Shown here: piece after piece, positions 33,132 through 42,945 of the stretch | Numbering within the stretch: the first letter of the stretch is position 1 | How the letters are laid out: the number at the start of each line of letters is the position of its first letter | Origin: Acrasis kona | Lineage: Eukaryota; Heterolobosea; Eutetramitea; Acrasida; Acrasidae | Assembly: GCA_026419775.2 (NCBI GenBank) | Contig: JAOPGA020000535.1 | Coordinates: 1 to 52,806, forward strand | DNA: 52,806 nucleotides | Reading direction: 5' to 3' | Notes under the pieces: model-generated | Seen by the model: only the letters and a program-made list of their open reading frames with translations | Told to the model about the DNA's origin: nothing | Databases searched by the model: none | Made by a program: the position numbers and the translations under genes

Positions 33132-33836
33132 TATTTCAAACTGTGAAAAGCCCTATTTTCCGCGCCAAAAATTGTAAAATACTTGATTGATACCCTATCA
33201 ATATAAAAACAACAGTTGATCTTGACAATTGTTGCATGATAACTGAAAAAACATGCCCCACACCAGCTTGACCGCACCCGACATTCATAAGCCACCAGCA
33301 ATTTAGAATGATAAAGAAATTCAAACCATAAAATCACAATGAAACAGGCTCTATGGTTTGTGCGAGATGACTGATTTCGTGAATAATTATGTATACATAA
33401 AGGATCAACCAATCATCCCTAACCACAAGATTTATCATGATATCAATATATACACAACCAAAAGAACAGAATGAGCACTCTCAGTTAGAGCAAGACAAAT
33501 ACAACCAAGATAATTCAGGGTAACTATACCTTATCTTTGATATAACAACAAGACAAATGCAACCATAAAATAACATTGTTCTCTGATGGGAATTGCTGCA
33601 ATGAATAATCATTTAGAGCAAGAGAAATGCAACCAAGACCAGAACTTTAATGATTAAATTAGTGTTGGATACAAAAATTTTTAAACAACAACGCGACATT
33701 GCAAGCGTCCAAAGATCTCTTATCAGGTGATGTTGTAGAAAATATGATGATGACCAAAGAAGGATGTCGAAATCTGCAATTTAGTTCAATTTTTAATTAT
33801 TTTATTTAATGCTGAATTTTAAACCATCATTATAAC
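33132..33836. other. intergenic region upstream of tRNA
   Basis: AT-rich DNA with several near-repeats of the phrase 'agagcaagacaaatacaaccaaga' (around 33487, 33550 and 33618), i.e. a loose ~65-70-bp tandem-like pattern. I see no open frame with coding character. Confidence 0.3.
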
Positions 33837-33939
33837 TTCGATATAGTCCAGTGGTTTTCGTCTGCCATGTAGGATGAGAGACTCTCACTCTCTAGACCCG
33901 GGTTCGATAATATAGCATACGGAAATCCCGGTATCGAAG
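33837..33939 (+). tRNA. tRNA-Glu (anticodon CTC) with insertions in the D-loop and the T-loop
   Basis: The cloverleaf can be placed base by base. Acceptor TTCGATA (33837-33843) pairs perfectly with TATCGAA (33932-33938). D-stem GTCC (33846-33849) pairs with GGAT (33872-33875), with one G-U. Anticodon stem AGAGA/TCTCT (33877-33881 / 33889-33893) encloses CTCTCAC with anticodon CTC. The variable loop is AGAC, as in other tRNA-Glu. T-stem CCGGG (33898-33902) pairs with CCCGG (33927-33931). The D-loop AGTGGTT...A is interrupted by 14 extra bases (33857-33870). The T-loop TTCGA...AT is interrupted by 17 extra bases (33908-33924). Without them the molecule is a standard tRNA-Glu(CUC). CCA is not encoded. 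A functional gene needing two removals is favoured by the intact stems. A pseudogene is the alternative. Confidence 0.75.
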
Positions 33940-33942
33940 ATG

Positions 33943-33948
33943 TTTTTT
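33943..33948 (+). terminator. RNA polymerase III terminator of the tRNA gene
   Basis: A run of six T residues starts four bases after the tRNA discriminator base, the usual Pol III stop signal. Confidence 0.65.
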
Positions 33949-34355
33949 GGGTGTCCTGTTTTCATTGTGTGACATGTTAATTTTTATATCTTTCATTTGC
34001 GAAGAATAATCCGTAAAATCTGTAACTACAACGTTATTTTAAGCAATTTCCACAGAGTGAGTAACATCTGGACAAATTAAAATCGATTATGAAGGTAAAT
34101 TTATGGTTGTGGTATCATTTCCAAACATGTATGTAACTTACCCCATTGCCTTACAATATCAAGAAAGGTGACTAATGGGGACATTGTTTTATTTTTGTTC
34201 TGACGTCATTACGGGTAATACAAATATTAATTCAAAATTAAGTCAACGTCAACTCCGCTATTTTCGCCGCTTCTATGGAACATTACTCTGTTGTGGAGCA
34301 AAAAACTCCAAATAAAAAACAACGTCGGCCATACAGCAACAAATAAATATAAAAA
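33949..34355. other. intergenic region downstream of tRNA
   Basis: About 400 bp of AT-rich DNA with no coding frame. The last ~30 bp, ending in AAATAAATATAAAAA, immediately precede the ATG of the next gene and may hold its core promoter. Confidence 0.3.
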
Positions 34356-35297
34356 ATGAACGTACGTATATTTGTTCTATTGGCCATTTTAGCAACTACC
34401 TTTGCGCAAAGATGTCCTCCTGGTCAGCATTGGGTTGGACAGTTCGTTCAAGAATGCGTGTCCTGCTCTCCCGGCTACTATTGTATTAATTCAAGATCAA
34501 ACTTGTGTCCTCCTGGCCTTTATCAACCTAGATCTGGACAATCTACTTGTGACGCGTGTAGCAAACTATCATCACCAAGTAGAACTCAATGCTTAATTGA
34601 CGATGCCCCTGGAGATATTGAAGAGCCCAGTCAAGATCAGCACTATAAAATCTTGCCACTAATAAACAGAGAGGGTTCCGTTCACGCCCTCTTGGGACCA
34701 TTCAATCTAAACTACGTGAATTACATTGACATCACTGTAAAGGATGAGGAAAATCCAGAACCGCTCACGTTGTACATTTCTAATTCGACTGGAGTTCCAT
34801 CGGAGGCGAAGCACACATTAAAAGCAACCGGAACCAACATTACAAAGTTGCTCAAACCAACAAACCAAAAGGAACTTACTTATGCCACACTCGAGATTCC
34901 AAAGTTCACCAAAACTATAATTTTAATCACTTCAGAGTACCCCAGAGTAGATAGAATCAAATTCAACCCTGGACAAACTGATGCAAAGGTCGTGTTCCCT
35001 GAAGACACCCTTGAAGTTCCCCTCTTGTTTACTATTCCTGTTAAATCAAAGTCTCGTGTGACTTTCGTTATTCAACTTAAATCCCTCGACAAATATAGTC
35101 CATACGGAACGCTTTACTGGTCAGGAGATAAAGCTAACGAACTGCCAAGCCGTCTCAACCATCAAGCAAGCTCGGTAGTAGATAAGTCTGGTCAAATTGC
35201 GATTTCAGTTGTTGACGAAGGCCTTGTCTCCATTACTCTGAGGACTACCTACAAATACGCAGATACTACCGCTTACGTTAAAATCCAGCCTTTGTAA
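34356..35297 (+). CDS. secreted protein with Cys-rich (GCC2/GCC3-like) N-terminus
   Basis: A 313-residue single-exon protein with a signal peptide (MNVRIFVLLAILATTFAQ). A Cys-rich segment follows (CPPGQHWVGQ ... CVSCSPGYYCINSRSNLCPP ... CDACS), with the CPPG.Y....C..C spacing of GCC2/GCC3 or TNFR-like repeats. The remainder is beta-rich, with two similar blocks (HALLGPFNLNYVNYIDITVK and LLFTIPVKSKSRVTFVIQLK), possibly pre-peptidase-like or jelly-roll domains. There is no C-terminal membrane anchor, so it is probably released. The function is unknown. Confidence 0.7.
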   Translation: MNVRIFVLLAILATTFAQRCPPGQHWVGQFVQECVSCSPGYYCINSRSNLCPPGLYQPRSGQSTCDACSKLSSPSRTQCLIDDAPGDIEEPSQDQHYKILPLINREGSVHALLGPFNLNYVNYIDITVKDEENPEPLTLYISNSTGVPSEAKHTLKATGTNITKLLKPTNQKELTYATLEIPKFTKTIILITSEYPRVDRIKFNPGQTDAKVVFPEDTLEVPLLFTIPVKSKSRVTFVIQLKSLDKYSPYGTLYWSGDKANELPSRLNHQASSVVDKSGQIAISVVDEGLVSITLRTTYKYADTTAYVKIQPL

Positions 35298-35800
35298 TAA
35301 AGTTCAACTTGATCTTAACTCTTTTCTGTTGATTCCTTAAAAAAACTAAGCACAAAGCTTCTATTTCAACAACAGTCTTCAAGGGTTAGAAAATAGATCA
35401 GAATTCTCCGAAAAGCATGTTGTCTTGCTTTATTATATTACGCTGGCAGTTCTTATGATAGCAACTTTAAATATAATTTGTTAGCAATCTGAAATTATAG
35501 TCATGTTTTGGTTCTAACGGGTACATATGCGTTGTCATACCTACTTTGGTACATTTGCATCTTGGTACACTGCTACTGCGGTATAATATTATAACATTAT
35601 ACCGCATAAACGAGAATAAGACATACATTAATGTGCTATACTTTGAATTTTTGTCTAGGTAAATAAATTGTAATGGTGCGCTAGGAGATTTTAAATTTTA
35701 CTCACATATGGAACGGGATATATTTTAAATATAGATTAGCAATTTTTATACGTATTTATAAAAAACTAGTGTTGAAACATTATTAAACACAACAATACCA
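35298..35800. other. intergenic region with a perfect hairpin
   Basis: This starts with AATAAAG at the stop of the preceding gene (polyA signal). Apart from the inverted repeat at 35578-35605 it is plain AT-rich sequence, with TATA-like stretches close to the next gene (about 35750). Confidence 0.35.
35578..35605. repeat. 10-bp perfect inverted repeat, 8-nt loop
   Basis: GCGGTATAAT at 35578-35587 and its exact complement ATTATACCGC at 35596-35605 flank an 8-base AT loop. It could be a cruciform, an operator-like site for the gene starting at 35801, or a scar of a small transposon. Confidence 0.6.
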
Positions 35801-37627
35801 ATGGTAACATCAGCAGTTTCATGGAGCGAAATCGCCAGTAAAGCAGTACATATAGAAAATCCTCTAATTGAGGAACCCGAGAAAGTAGTAGCAGATGAAA
35901 AACAAGTGGAAAAAGATTTAGGTCCACATGCTGCAGAGGATAGCACAGTAATTTTGAGTGAAGCTATTGAAAGCGCACTTGATAATGACGACGATCCTGA
36001 TCGCGCAGTTGAAGATGAACTGTTAACGATCAACTCATCCATGCAAGATGTACACAAGGTGGAACACTCACACAGTGATCCAGCAACAATCAAATCAAAG
36101 AAGAATAAAAAACAAAAGAAGGCTTCGAAACCAACTAAATCAAATTTACAAGATGCAGCCGAAACACCCTTACCAAAAGAAGACGCAAAGACAGTTACAA
36201 AAGTCACAAATCTAAATCAATCAGATGCAGTTCCAAAAGAAACAGTTGCAACAAACCTACAAGAAGAACCATTAAAGAAAGAAGAACCAAAGACATATAG
36301 CTCTTGGGCAGATATGGCAACAAGCAATGCACCAACCACGACGACAGAAGTTGACTCTGCACATGCTGAAGTTGTCGTTGCTGACTTGAAGGACAAGAAA
36401 GAAACATTCTCAAAGCAAGCTGATGCATCCCATCCAGAAGTCGAAGTCATGAAGACCGTAACAAAGTTTGAAGCTGATCCCGATAGAGCATTAGAAGATG
36501 ACTTGTTAACCATCAATCCATTGATGGAAGTTGTCCACAGTGTTGAACATGCCCACAAGCCACTAAGAGTCAAGTCAGTTGAGGACATTAAGGTAGTACT
36601 TGAGGACAAGGAACACACCATCAAGGCATCATCAACAAGTGAACAAGCAGTCCCTGCACCCACCGAACAAGAGTCACCAATCAATGACATCCCATCAGTC
36701 GACGAAGTCATTAACCAAAATGAAGTACATGATGATGCACCCTTAATTGAACCAGGATCACCAGACAACTCTGCCATGGAAAAAACTCAACCTGAGAAAT
36801 CAAACCAAACCATTCCAAAGAAGACTCATTCTTCATGGGCAAGCATGGCTTCACACAGTGCACCTCAACCATCTGACCTCATTCAAACAGAAGTCGTCAC
36901 AGCTGATAAGCACAATCTAGAACAAAACAAGGCACCCAAGCAAGCAGGTGACTTGAAGCAAGTAACACAAACAACCGCCAAATTCGAAAATGATCCCGAT
37001 CGCTTTTTGGAGGATCAACTACTCACAATCAATCCACTCATGGATAGAGCACATCAAGTTGAGCATGCACACAAACCAATTAGAGTTGCTTCAATCAACA
37101 ATCACTCAGCACCAGTCATCGAACAAGTTCAACAAGAAGAACCAACCAACGAAAAGGACGCTCAAGCAGATGCATTAACGACAACATTCATCAAAGAGGA
37201 ATTAGCAGCATCACCCAGAATCACTAACGATGCATCGACATTAGAATCATTAAACGAAGAACCAATTCACACCAGGAGTGAATCCGATATCATTCGTGAG
37301 TTGGAAGTTGATTTGGAGGTTACATTAAAACAAAACTTGGACAGCATTAACAAACAAATGGAAGTGATTGACGATCAGATCGAAAAGATGTTAGACGATA
37401 ATGACAAGTTGAACTTTATGTTGAGCAACCAAGACACTTTGGATGTTGATGATGCATTGGAGAAGGAAGAAGTTGAACGCATGGAGAGAGAATTGTTACA
37501 ACAACCCATTCAAGTACCACGCACTGTGGTGAGAAGGACAATTACAAAGATTACTGACACAGAAAGAGTCAGAAGTATTTTGAGCAAGTTTGTATCTGTA
37601 CCTGTATACACTAGAATAAAAGTTTAA
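35801..37627 (+). CDS. acidic repeat protein with SWAxMA and DPDRxxED...VEHAHK modules
   Basis: An intronless 608-residue, highly charged, mostly disordered protein. Two modules alternate three times. Module A begins with a tryptophan motif: VSWSEIASKA, SSWADMATSN, SSWASMASHS. Module B reads DPDRAVEDELLTINSSMQ..VEHSH, DPDRALEDDLLTINPLMEVV and DPDRFLEDQLLTINPLMDRA, the last two ending in VEHAHKP. A C-terminal coiled coil (LEVDLEVTLKQNLDSINKQM...) and a basic end (RTVVRRTITKI) follow. Tandem short linear motifs like these usually bind a repeated partner. No family is recognised. The separation of modules by Lys/Glu/Pro-rich linkers argues for a scaffold. Confidence 0.75.
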   Translation: MVTSAVSWSEIASKAVHIENPLIEEPEKVVADEKQVEKDLGPHAAEDSTVILSEAIESALDNDDDPDRAVEDELLTINSSMQDVHKVEHSHSDPATIKSKKNKKQKKASKPTKSNLQDAAETPLPKEDAKTVTKVTNLNQSDAVPKETVATNLQEEPLKKEEPKTYSSWADMATSNAPTTTTEVDSAHAEVVVADLKDKKETFSKQADASHPEVEVMKTVTKFEADPDRALEDDLLTINPLMEVVHSVEHAHKPLRVKSVEDIKVVLEDKEHTIKASSTSEQAVPAPTEQESPINDIPSVDEVINQNEVHDDAPLIEPGSPDNSAMEKTQPEKSNQTIPKKTHSSWASMASHSAPQPSDLIQTEVVTADKHNLEQNKAPKQAGDLKQVTQTTAKFENDPDRFLEDQLLTINPLMDRAHQVEHAHKPIRVASINNHSAPVIEQVQQEEPTNEKDAQADALTTTFIKEELAASPRITNDASTLESLNEEPIHTRSESDIIRELEVDLEVTLKQNLDSINKQMEVIDDQIEKMLDDNDKLNFMLSNQDTLDVDDALEKEEVERMERELLQQPIQVPRTVVRRTITKITDTERVRSILSKFVSVPVYTRIKV

Positions 37628-38437
37628 TCGTTTAATTTTGAAACATATATGGCATATAAATTATCTAACTAGCCTATCAGCCCGGTGGAACTCAGACAAG
37701 TTTTGGAGTACCCGATATCTCATTTCACGATTTAATTCTCCGAGCTATCAAGTGATACATTTGTGTGTGGTGTTTGTATGTTGATGCTTTTTACCTTGTC
37801 GGTACTCATGTGTGAGGTCTCGTTTTACGTTACGAGCATATTCATTGACTCTTAACCACTCCACACATTTATTTGGCTCTGGGTTGACCGAAATTGACCA
37901 AAGAAAACACATTAAAATACGATGGGTGCCCAAGTGACTTTTCAACATCTTTTTTTCAATTTTTTTCGTTTATATCAATTGTATGCATCGTTATGAGACT
38001 CAAAAATTTTGGGACCGAAGAAGAGTTAATAAAATTTGGTTTAGGACTCAGCAGACAAAAAATTTCAAAACGTATGCAGGAACAATAGTGTGGCTCTTCG
38101 AGCCACGAAACAAGTCTAAGGTCTTTATGATGTTAGAAGAAGCCACAGCGAAAGTGCCCTGGGCTTCTGCATACTAAACATGAAAGCCGAGGTGATACAA
38201 GTTTGTAGGAAAAGCTTCATGATACTTTTTTAAAGAGTGCTCGAGAGTGACTCCACCAACAAAGAGAGGAGTATAGGAAAGTGAAACTAATAACAACATG
38301 GTTGATTGAGTTCTGACGGTGACACGTTCGGAATCATATTTTTGGATATAGGAAAAGGAACGCAAAAAACTGAGAGTTTGGTTGGTAACTTTTGATAGGC
38401 GCTTCTTTCCACAAAAACACAAAAAACAAAAACAAAA
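37628..38437. other. intergenic region at the border of the repeat-rich part
   Basis: 0.8 kb without a supported host gene. It contains one member of a dispersed 60-bp repeat (37752-37812) and a small perfect hairpin (38090-38106). Short frames on both strands look like transposon debris. Confidence 0.3.
37752..37812 (-). repeat. dispersed repeat, copy 1 (inverted relative to copy at 44727)
   Basis: Read on the minus strand, this ~60-bp stretch (encoding THEYRQGKKHQHTNTTHK in one frame) differs from 44727-44787 by only two or three bases. The similarity fades outside these limits. It is probably a fragment of a transposable-element ORF. Confidence 0.6.
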
Positions 38438-39613
38438 ATGATCGCTAGACAAGTCTTGACCGCAATTGAACAAGTACGTGATTCATTCATACTTTGCTGA
38501 CAAGGATTAGAAGGATCCAGAAGCTGAAGTCTGGAAGCAGAAAGTGAAAGGACAGGACATCCAAACATTTATGGATCTGGTATGGAGGCACCTCTCCACG
38601 CTGCTTGTTATTGTGGTGACACAATATTTTGAAGGCAGAAGGTGGGAATCCTTCCACCACTTTGTTGGACTGCTCATGTTGAGCATCTCAACTTCTACAC
38701 GTAAGATTTGTAGTTAAACTTTAAGCTTATAATAGTGCCGGTGCCACAGGACATGGTACCAATTATCATATCTGCCCTCCAATATCGGTATCTTGACCCC
38801 AGCATACCGGTGAGACTCTGTAAAACCCTCCGCAACCTGATTGACCGAAGACGGTGTGTGCTGACTGGCGATCAAGTGTAAGATGACATTGTAACAATTT
38901 CTAAATTTTTTAGTGGCAAGCTGCTGGAGATGATCAAGTACGTTGGTCATCGTCCTACCCAGACCCTCCTGTGCGAACTGATTCTGTTCGTCGAACCAAC
39001 CGCTAAGCTACTTAACTTCCCCCTCAGGACTGACATGATTGACCGCATCAACCTGGGTTTCTACGAGAGCACTTCTGTGATATCAATCCGCCAGCCGAAT
39101 GGTGTATGGTACGATTTTGGCACCATGGGGATTGATGTGAGGGACGCTGCGTTCATTCCATACCACACCATCCAGAGCATCGAATTGGTCGACAACACTC
39201 TGACCTGCACCGCCCGAAGGACCATCACCCTTTCAGGACTTTCGTTGTGGGACGTCGTGAGGTTGTCGTGCTTTGGTCCTCTTCAGTTCCTCCCTGGTTG
39301 GAACGTGCCCGCCGGAACGATAAGAGATGGCGAGGAACTGCGTGCCAAGGTGTCTTACTTGGGAGAGGACATCAAGATGCTCTGGGAGATGGCCAAGGAC
39401 AGGTTGAACAGGTTGAACAGGTTGGACGACGTTACCAACAGCGACGCGCTCAAGTATCTTTGCGACAGCGTAAACCAGTACGCGTGCTACAGCAAGTACT
39501 TGAAATCGGAGGTGCCCAGTCCTATCGACAAGGACATGATGGAGTTGGTCGCAAGGTATCGTAGCGACAGGTGCCATCTACGATATCCTGAACGCCAACG
39601 ACAGCAGGGGTAG
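38438..39613 (+). CDS. GC-rich four-exon gene, function unknown, 3' frame change
   Basis: Exons 38438-38473, 38511-38700, 38736-38877 and 38914-39613 (introns 37, 35 and 36 nt) give about 355 residues. It starts MIARQVLTAIEQ. The body is a folded, mostly helical protein (FMDLVWRHLSTLLVIVVTQY, RWESFHHFVGLLMLSISTST, PLRTDMIDRINLGFYESTSV, VWYDFGTMGIDVRDAAF). GC content is about 55% in a sampled 60-base line, far above the neighbours. Around 39550-39575 a different frame takes over with good coding character (GAIYDILNANDSRG ... LFDEVKMREGAF, stop near 39700), so the gene is either frameshifted or contains a sequence error. It is the last host-like gene before the transposon cluster. I recognise no family. 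Confidence 0.6.
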
Positions 39614-40014
39614 GGGGACGCCATCCAAGAGGGGCTTGAGAGAATTGCTAGAAGGGTCCAAGCTATTCGATGAGGTCAAAATGCGAGAGGGGGCCTTTTG
39701 AAAAACCAACTCACATGGATTGAGCTCTGGGCTATATGTTGGCAGCCAAACAATTGTAACACCCTAGGCCAAGCCAGGATTCAACGAGCTGTTCATTTCT
39801 CAATGTGTGTGAAATTATAAAGAAATCTTTATGAGTAGAAATATCTTTACTATTACTCGTACGATGGAAAATCTCCTTGAAATTGCACGTGCTGTCGAAG
39901 AACAACAAAAACACAACAGTTTCCAAAAAGAACAACGAAGTCCAAGAACTTTGAACCTTAAAAATGGGACATTTTACTGTTTTCATACTACTTTCGAAGT
40001 CACGTGTGGCCGGT

Positions 40015-40836
40015 AGTGCGAATGAAACTGTTGGGCGTGGTATGTTGAAGCTCTGCAGACTTGATGTTGAGTGTGATACATTTCCTGTTAAATTTAGTAA
40101 GTTATCAAGGTCAAATGCCAATAAAGAAAAAGTCATTTACATCAATGTATTCAATCGTATGCTTTATCAAGATTTGAAAAATATCTGCAACCTTTTTAAA
40201 AATGAGTAATGATATGAAAACAATACAATATGATCTCTGCTGTTGGCTACTTTGATTTTGAAGAGGTCTTCAAGGTTAGAATATTTGTAATCTCTACTAT
40301 CTATGTCAATAAGAAAATTGCTTGGCTTCATTTCTTTGTCGCACATGAATGTTTCTACTTTTTCCACAAGCGCTTCGCCCACTACAAACTCTTCCCTACT
40401 AAAATAACCAGAAGGCATATTTGCACGCAGTACTAGCAAATCCAGTCTTTCCCTGTCATGTGGAGCAGTTATAATCCTATAGGGATTCAGATAGGTATTA
40501 ACTGGTAGCGACATCAAGAGTTTTGCAGAAAGTGAACGAGCGATACCGTCAATTCGTACACCACCAACGTCATCTTCGGTTTTCAATGCCTCTTTTATAA
40601 TCGCTATTAGGGTATCGTTGCTCTCCTCACCACTTATAGTTATGAATGAAGTAATTGATACAAGATCTTTGTCTGTTATTAACTCACTCGTGATGTATAG
40701 AACCTTCATTTGACACAAATCAAATGGAGTAAGTTGACCACAAGTAAGTCTACCTAGCTACTTATGTAATCAAACAACCAGCACATTCGAATACTTTGGG
40801 CAAGTTATGGTCGATGATATAATTTGCTCGGTTTAA
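40015..40836. repeat. 0.8-kb direct repeat, copy 1
   Basis: This 822-bp block recurs at 47133-47946 in the same orientation, with only scattered substitutions and one 8-bp length difference near its left end. Flanking sequences differ completely. I see no target-site duplication or terminal inverted repeat, so the mobilising mechanism is unclear. Confidence 0.85.
40167..40718 (-). CDS. 183-residue hypothetical ORF within repeat copy 1
   Basis: Begins MCQMKVLYITSELITDKD and ends LKRLQIFFKS. It is a soluble alpha/beta protein with no motif I recognise. The copy at 47277-47828 keeps the entire frame and differs at only a few residues (for example LVLRANMP versus LILRAKMP). Retention of an open frame in both copies suggests recent duplication or selection. 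It may be a passenger gene of a transposon, or a host gene carried into the cluster. Confidence 0.5.
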   Translation of the reverse strand: MCQMKVLYITSELITDKDLVSITSFITISGEESNDTLIAIIKEALKTEDDVGGVRIDGIARSLSAKLLMSLPVNTYLNPYRIITAPHDRERLDLLVLRANMPSGYFSREEFVVGEALVEKVETFMCDKEMKPSNFLIDIDSRDYKYSNLEDLFKIKVANSRDHIVLFSYHYSFLKRLQIFFKS

Positions 40837-41174
40837 AATAATGGCAAAGTAATGATGTTTGTAGTTAAAGAGCCCCTGGTTTATATATTCATGTGACGTT
40901 GAGTTGGATTAGGATGTGGTGGAGGATAGGTAACTGGGATGATTTTCGACAAGAGAAAAATTACTGTCGATTTTCATATTACCAACACTTAGACGACTCA
41001 GATTAACAGGGAAAATGGCAGTCCACTATCACCCCCACCAGCCCCCAACTAATAGTCAGTGAAGACTCATCCGAAGAAGAAGTCCAAACTCCCAAAAAAA
41101 GGGTTATTACCAGATCTGAAAAGTCTAAGAAAAGTCTAATCAGCCTCACCACCCACCAAAAATTTGATATAATA

Positions 41175-41528
41175 ATGGAGAGACTGTCTGAAATAGAAAC
41201 TATATTCAGTGGAGACAAGAGAAGAAGACAAAAGGAAATTGATGAAATCCTCGAATTCAAAGTGACGCCCCAGGAAAACAAGAATGAAGACACGGACGAA
41301 GACATGGAAGAAGACACAGACAAGAAACCGCAAGAAGACGTAATTGACACATCATATAAATCATCCTACCATTCCGACAGCAGCGAGCGCATCGTGAAAG
41401 TCGTGAGACGTCCAATCAATAGGAGAGGAGTCAAGAAGAGGAGTGGTATGTACCCACTTGCCAGAGCTCGAGACGTGTTAAAAAGCGACTTAGGCTCAGT
41501 CCGAAAACGAAAGTTCACGATGGTATAG
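41175..41528 (+). mobile_element. fragment resembling ORF1 of a non-LTR element
   Basis: The frame is open from about 41004 and includes DSSEEEVQTPKKR, then MERLSEIETIFSGDKRRRQK and a basic end (RKRKFTMV). The acidic-then-basic composition with a short coiled coil is common in LINE ORF1 proteins, but there is no zinc knuckle or RRM to prove it. A LINE fragment of opposite orientation lies 1.5 kb away. The assignment is tentative. Confidence 0.3.
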
Positions 41529-41639
41529 AGCGTCCATATCATTGCCCACTTGACGTCTGACTCGAACATTCTGGTCGTTTCTGTCACCCTAAACCTTGGT
41601 CTTGTGGACTAATAAAATCTATCTTTATCTTTTATATAT

Positions 41640-42930
41640 TACCAACACTTATTTATTGTAGGAACTTGTGGGTGCCCAAGTCACCAGCTGCCATCTCCCT
41701 TGGCTTGTTTCGAGCCCAATACACTGGTCCTTGATATCTTCAATGTTGATGTTTCTTGTGACAGACGCACTGTCTTGACCTTCACTGCTCCTGTTTGATG
41801 ATCAAGAGTAATTTTTCTGATGATTACCTTCCTAGATTTGTTAACCAAGTACGCAACGCTATTACGATGAGTCTTTCAGTATGGCAAATGAATCGTTGTA
41901 TACTGTTGACTTGGTGTCGTCTCTTGCTTCAAATACTCTTGATCCTATCCTAATATATCGGTAACAAGTGTCACAACTTTTCAACAGGCCTGACTGCCAC
42001 TTGATTGAACCATTGTGCCTTCCTTTGTTCTACGCTCTCTATCATATCTTCCTCTCTCAGCAACATCCTTGATCCTGTTGTAAATCTGCTTGTCCTGGCC
42101 CTCCAATTTTACTTCCCTCTCCTTCGCCATTTCATACATGGCTATTGACCTCACTGCACCCTGCTGGCACAAATACGAACCATGAATGCCTTGTAGAAGA
42201 ATATGATTGTAACCTTCATATACAAAGCATGTGTATGCCCACAAAGGACCCTGCAACCTTACGTTATCAACCAAATGAACAAGGTTGTGAACATTCGCTG
42301 TGCACATACGCTCACCATATAATTTTTCGTATTGGAGGACAAAGAGGTCAAGATCATGTTGGACTTTAGCAAGGTTAGATTCATTAATTGATTTCGATAA
42401 TAGAATACACAATGAACAAATGAGAAGAAGATGATTGTAATACTCGCGAGACATGAATGATTCAAGAAGTGGAGTGAGGTACAACAAGAACACAANAGAT
42501 TCAGACGCTTTCCAATACTTTCCATGCTCAACAGCTGACCTAACCTTTCTATGGAAGTTACTTGTTACCTTTTGTTGTTGGAGAAGCTTATCAAATTTTT
42601 CCCAATTACCAGCAGCAAGACCACCAAGATTGGATGGCNTAGACCAGATCTTTATCAATTTTTTGACATTTCCGGATATGTTATGCATGATATCAATGGA
42701 CTGGCATTTCCTCATGGACCAACATGGAAGTAGACGGAAGACATGTACACCAAGGACAGTACTCTCATCAAGATTGCTGATATCTTAATCAACACTTGGA
42801 GTGGCTTTTTGACTGGTATCTTGTTTGAAAAGCGCTTAACTACATCCATACTAGTGTAACCAAGAGGAGTGTGGAACTTCACCTCTACAAACAATGTCAA
42901 AGAGAAGTGACGATGGAGGACTAATGTCAT
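41640..42930 (-). mobile_element. CACTA-like (Tnp2 family) transposase fragment, C-terminal part
   Basis: The minus-strand frame 42715-41981 shows SIDIMHNISGNVKKLIKIW, WKASES.VFLLYLTPLLES and NVHNLVHLVDNVRLQGPLWA followed by FVYEGYNHILL. This is the order of blocks in the C-terminal half of Tnp2/DUF4218-type transposases of CACTA DNA transposons. Upstream frames (42930-42712) continue it in pieces. Two ambiguous bases (42496, 42639) lie inside. No terminal inverted repeats were found. It is truncated and broken. Confidence 0.6.
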
Positions 42931-42945
42931 TGATGTAGAAGTTAT

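Noticed and set aside
38090-38106. Hairpin GTGGCTC-TTC-GAGCCAC as a histone mRNA 3' stem-loop
   Set aside because: The loop and flanks do not fit the histone consensus and no histone gene lies upstream.
39831-40209. Short plus-strand frames between the GC-rich gene and repeat copy 1
   Set aside because: They have no recognisable domain, overlap the repeat edge, and show no promoter or splice context.
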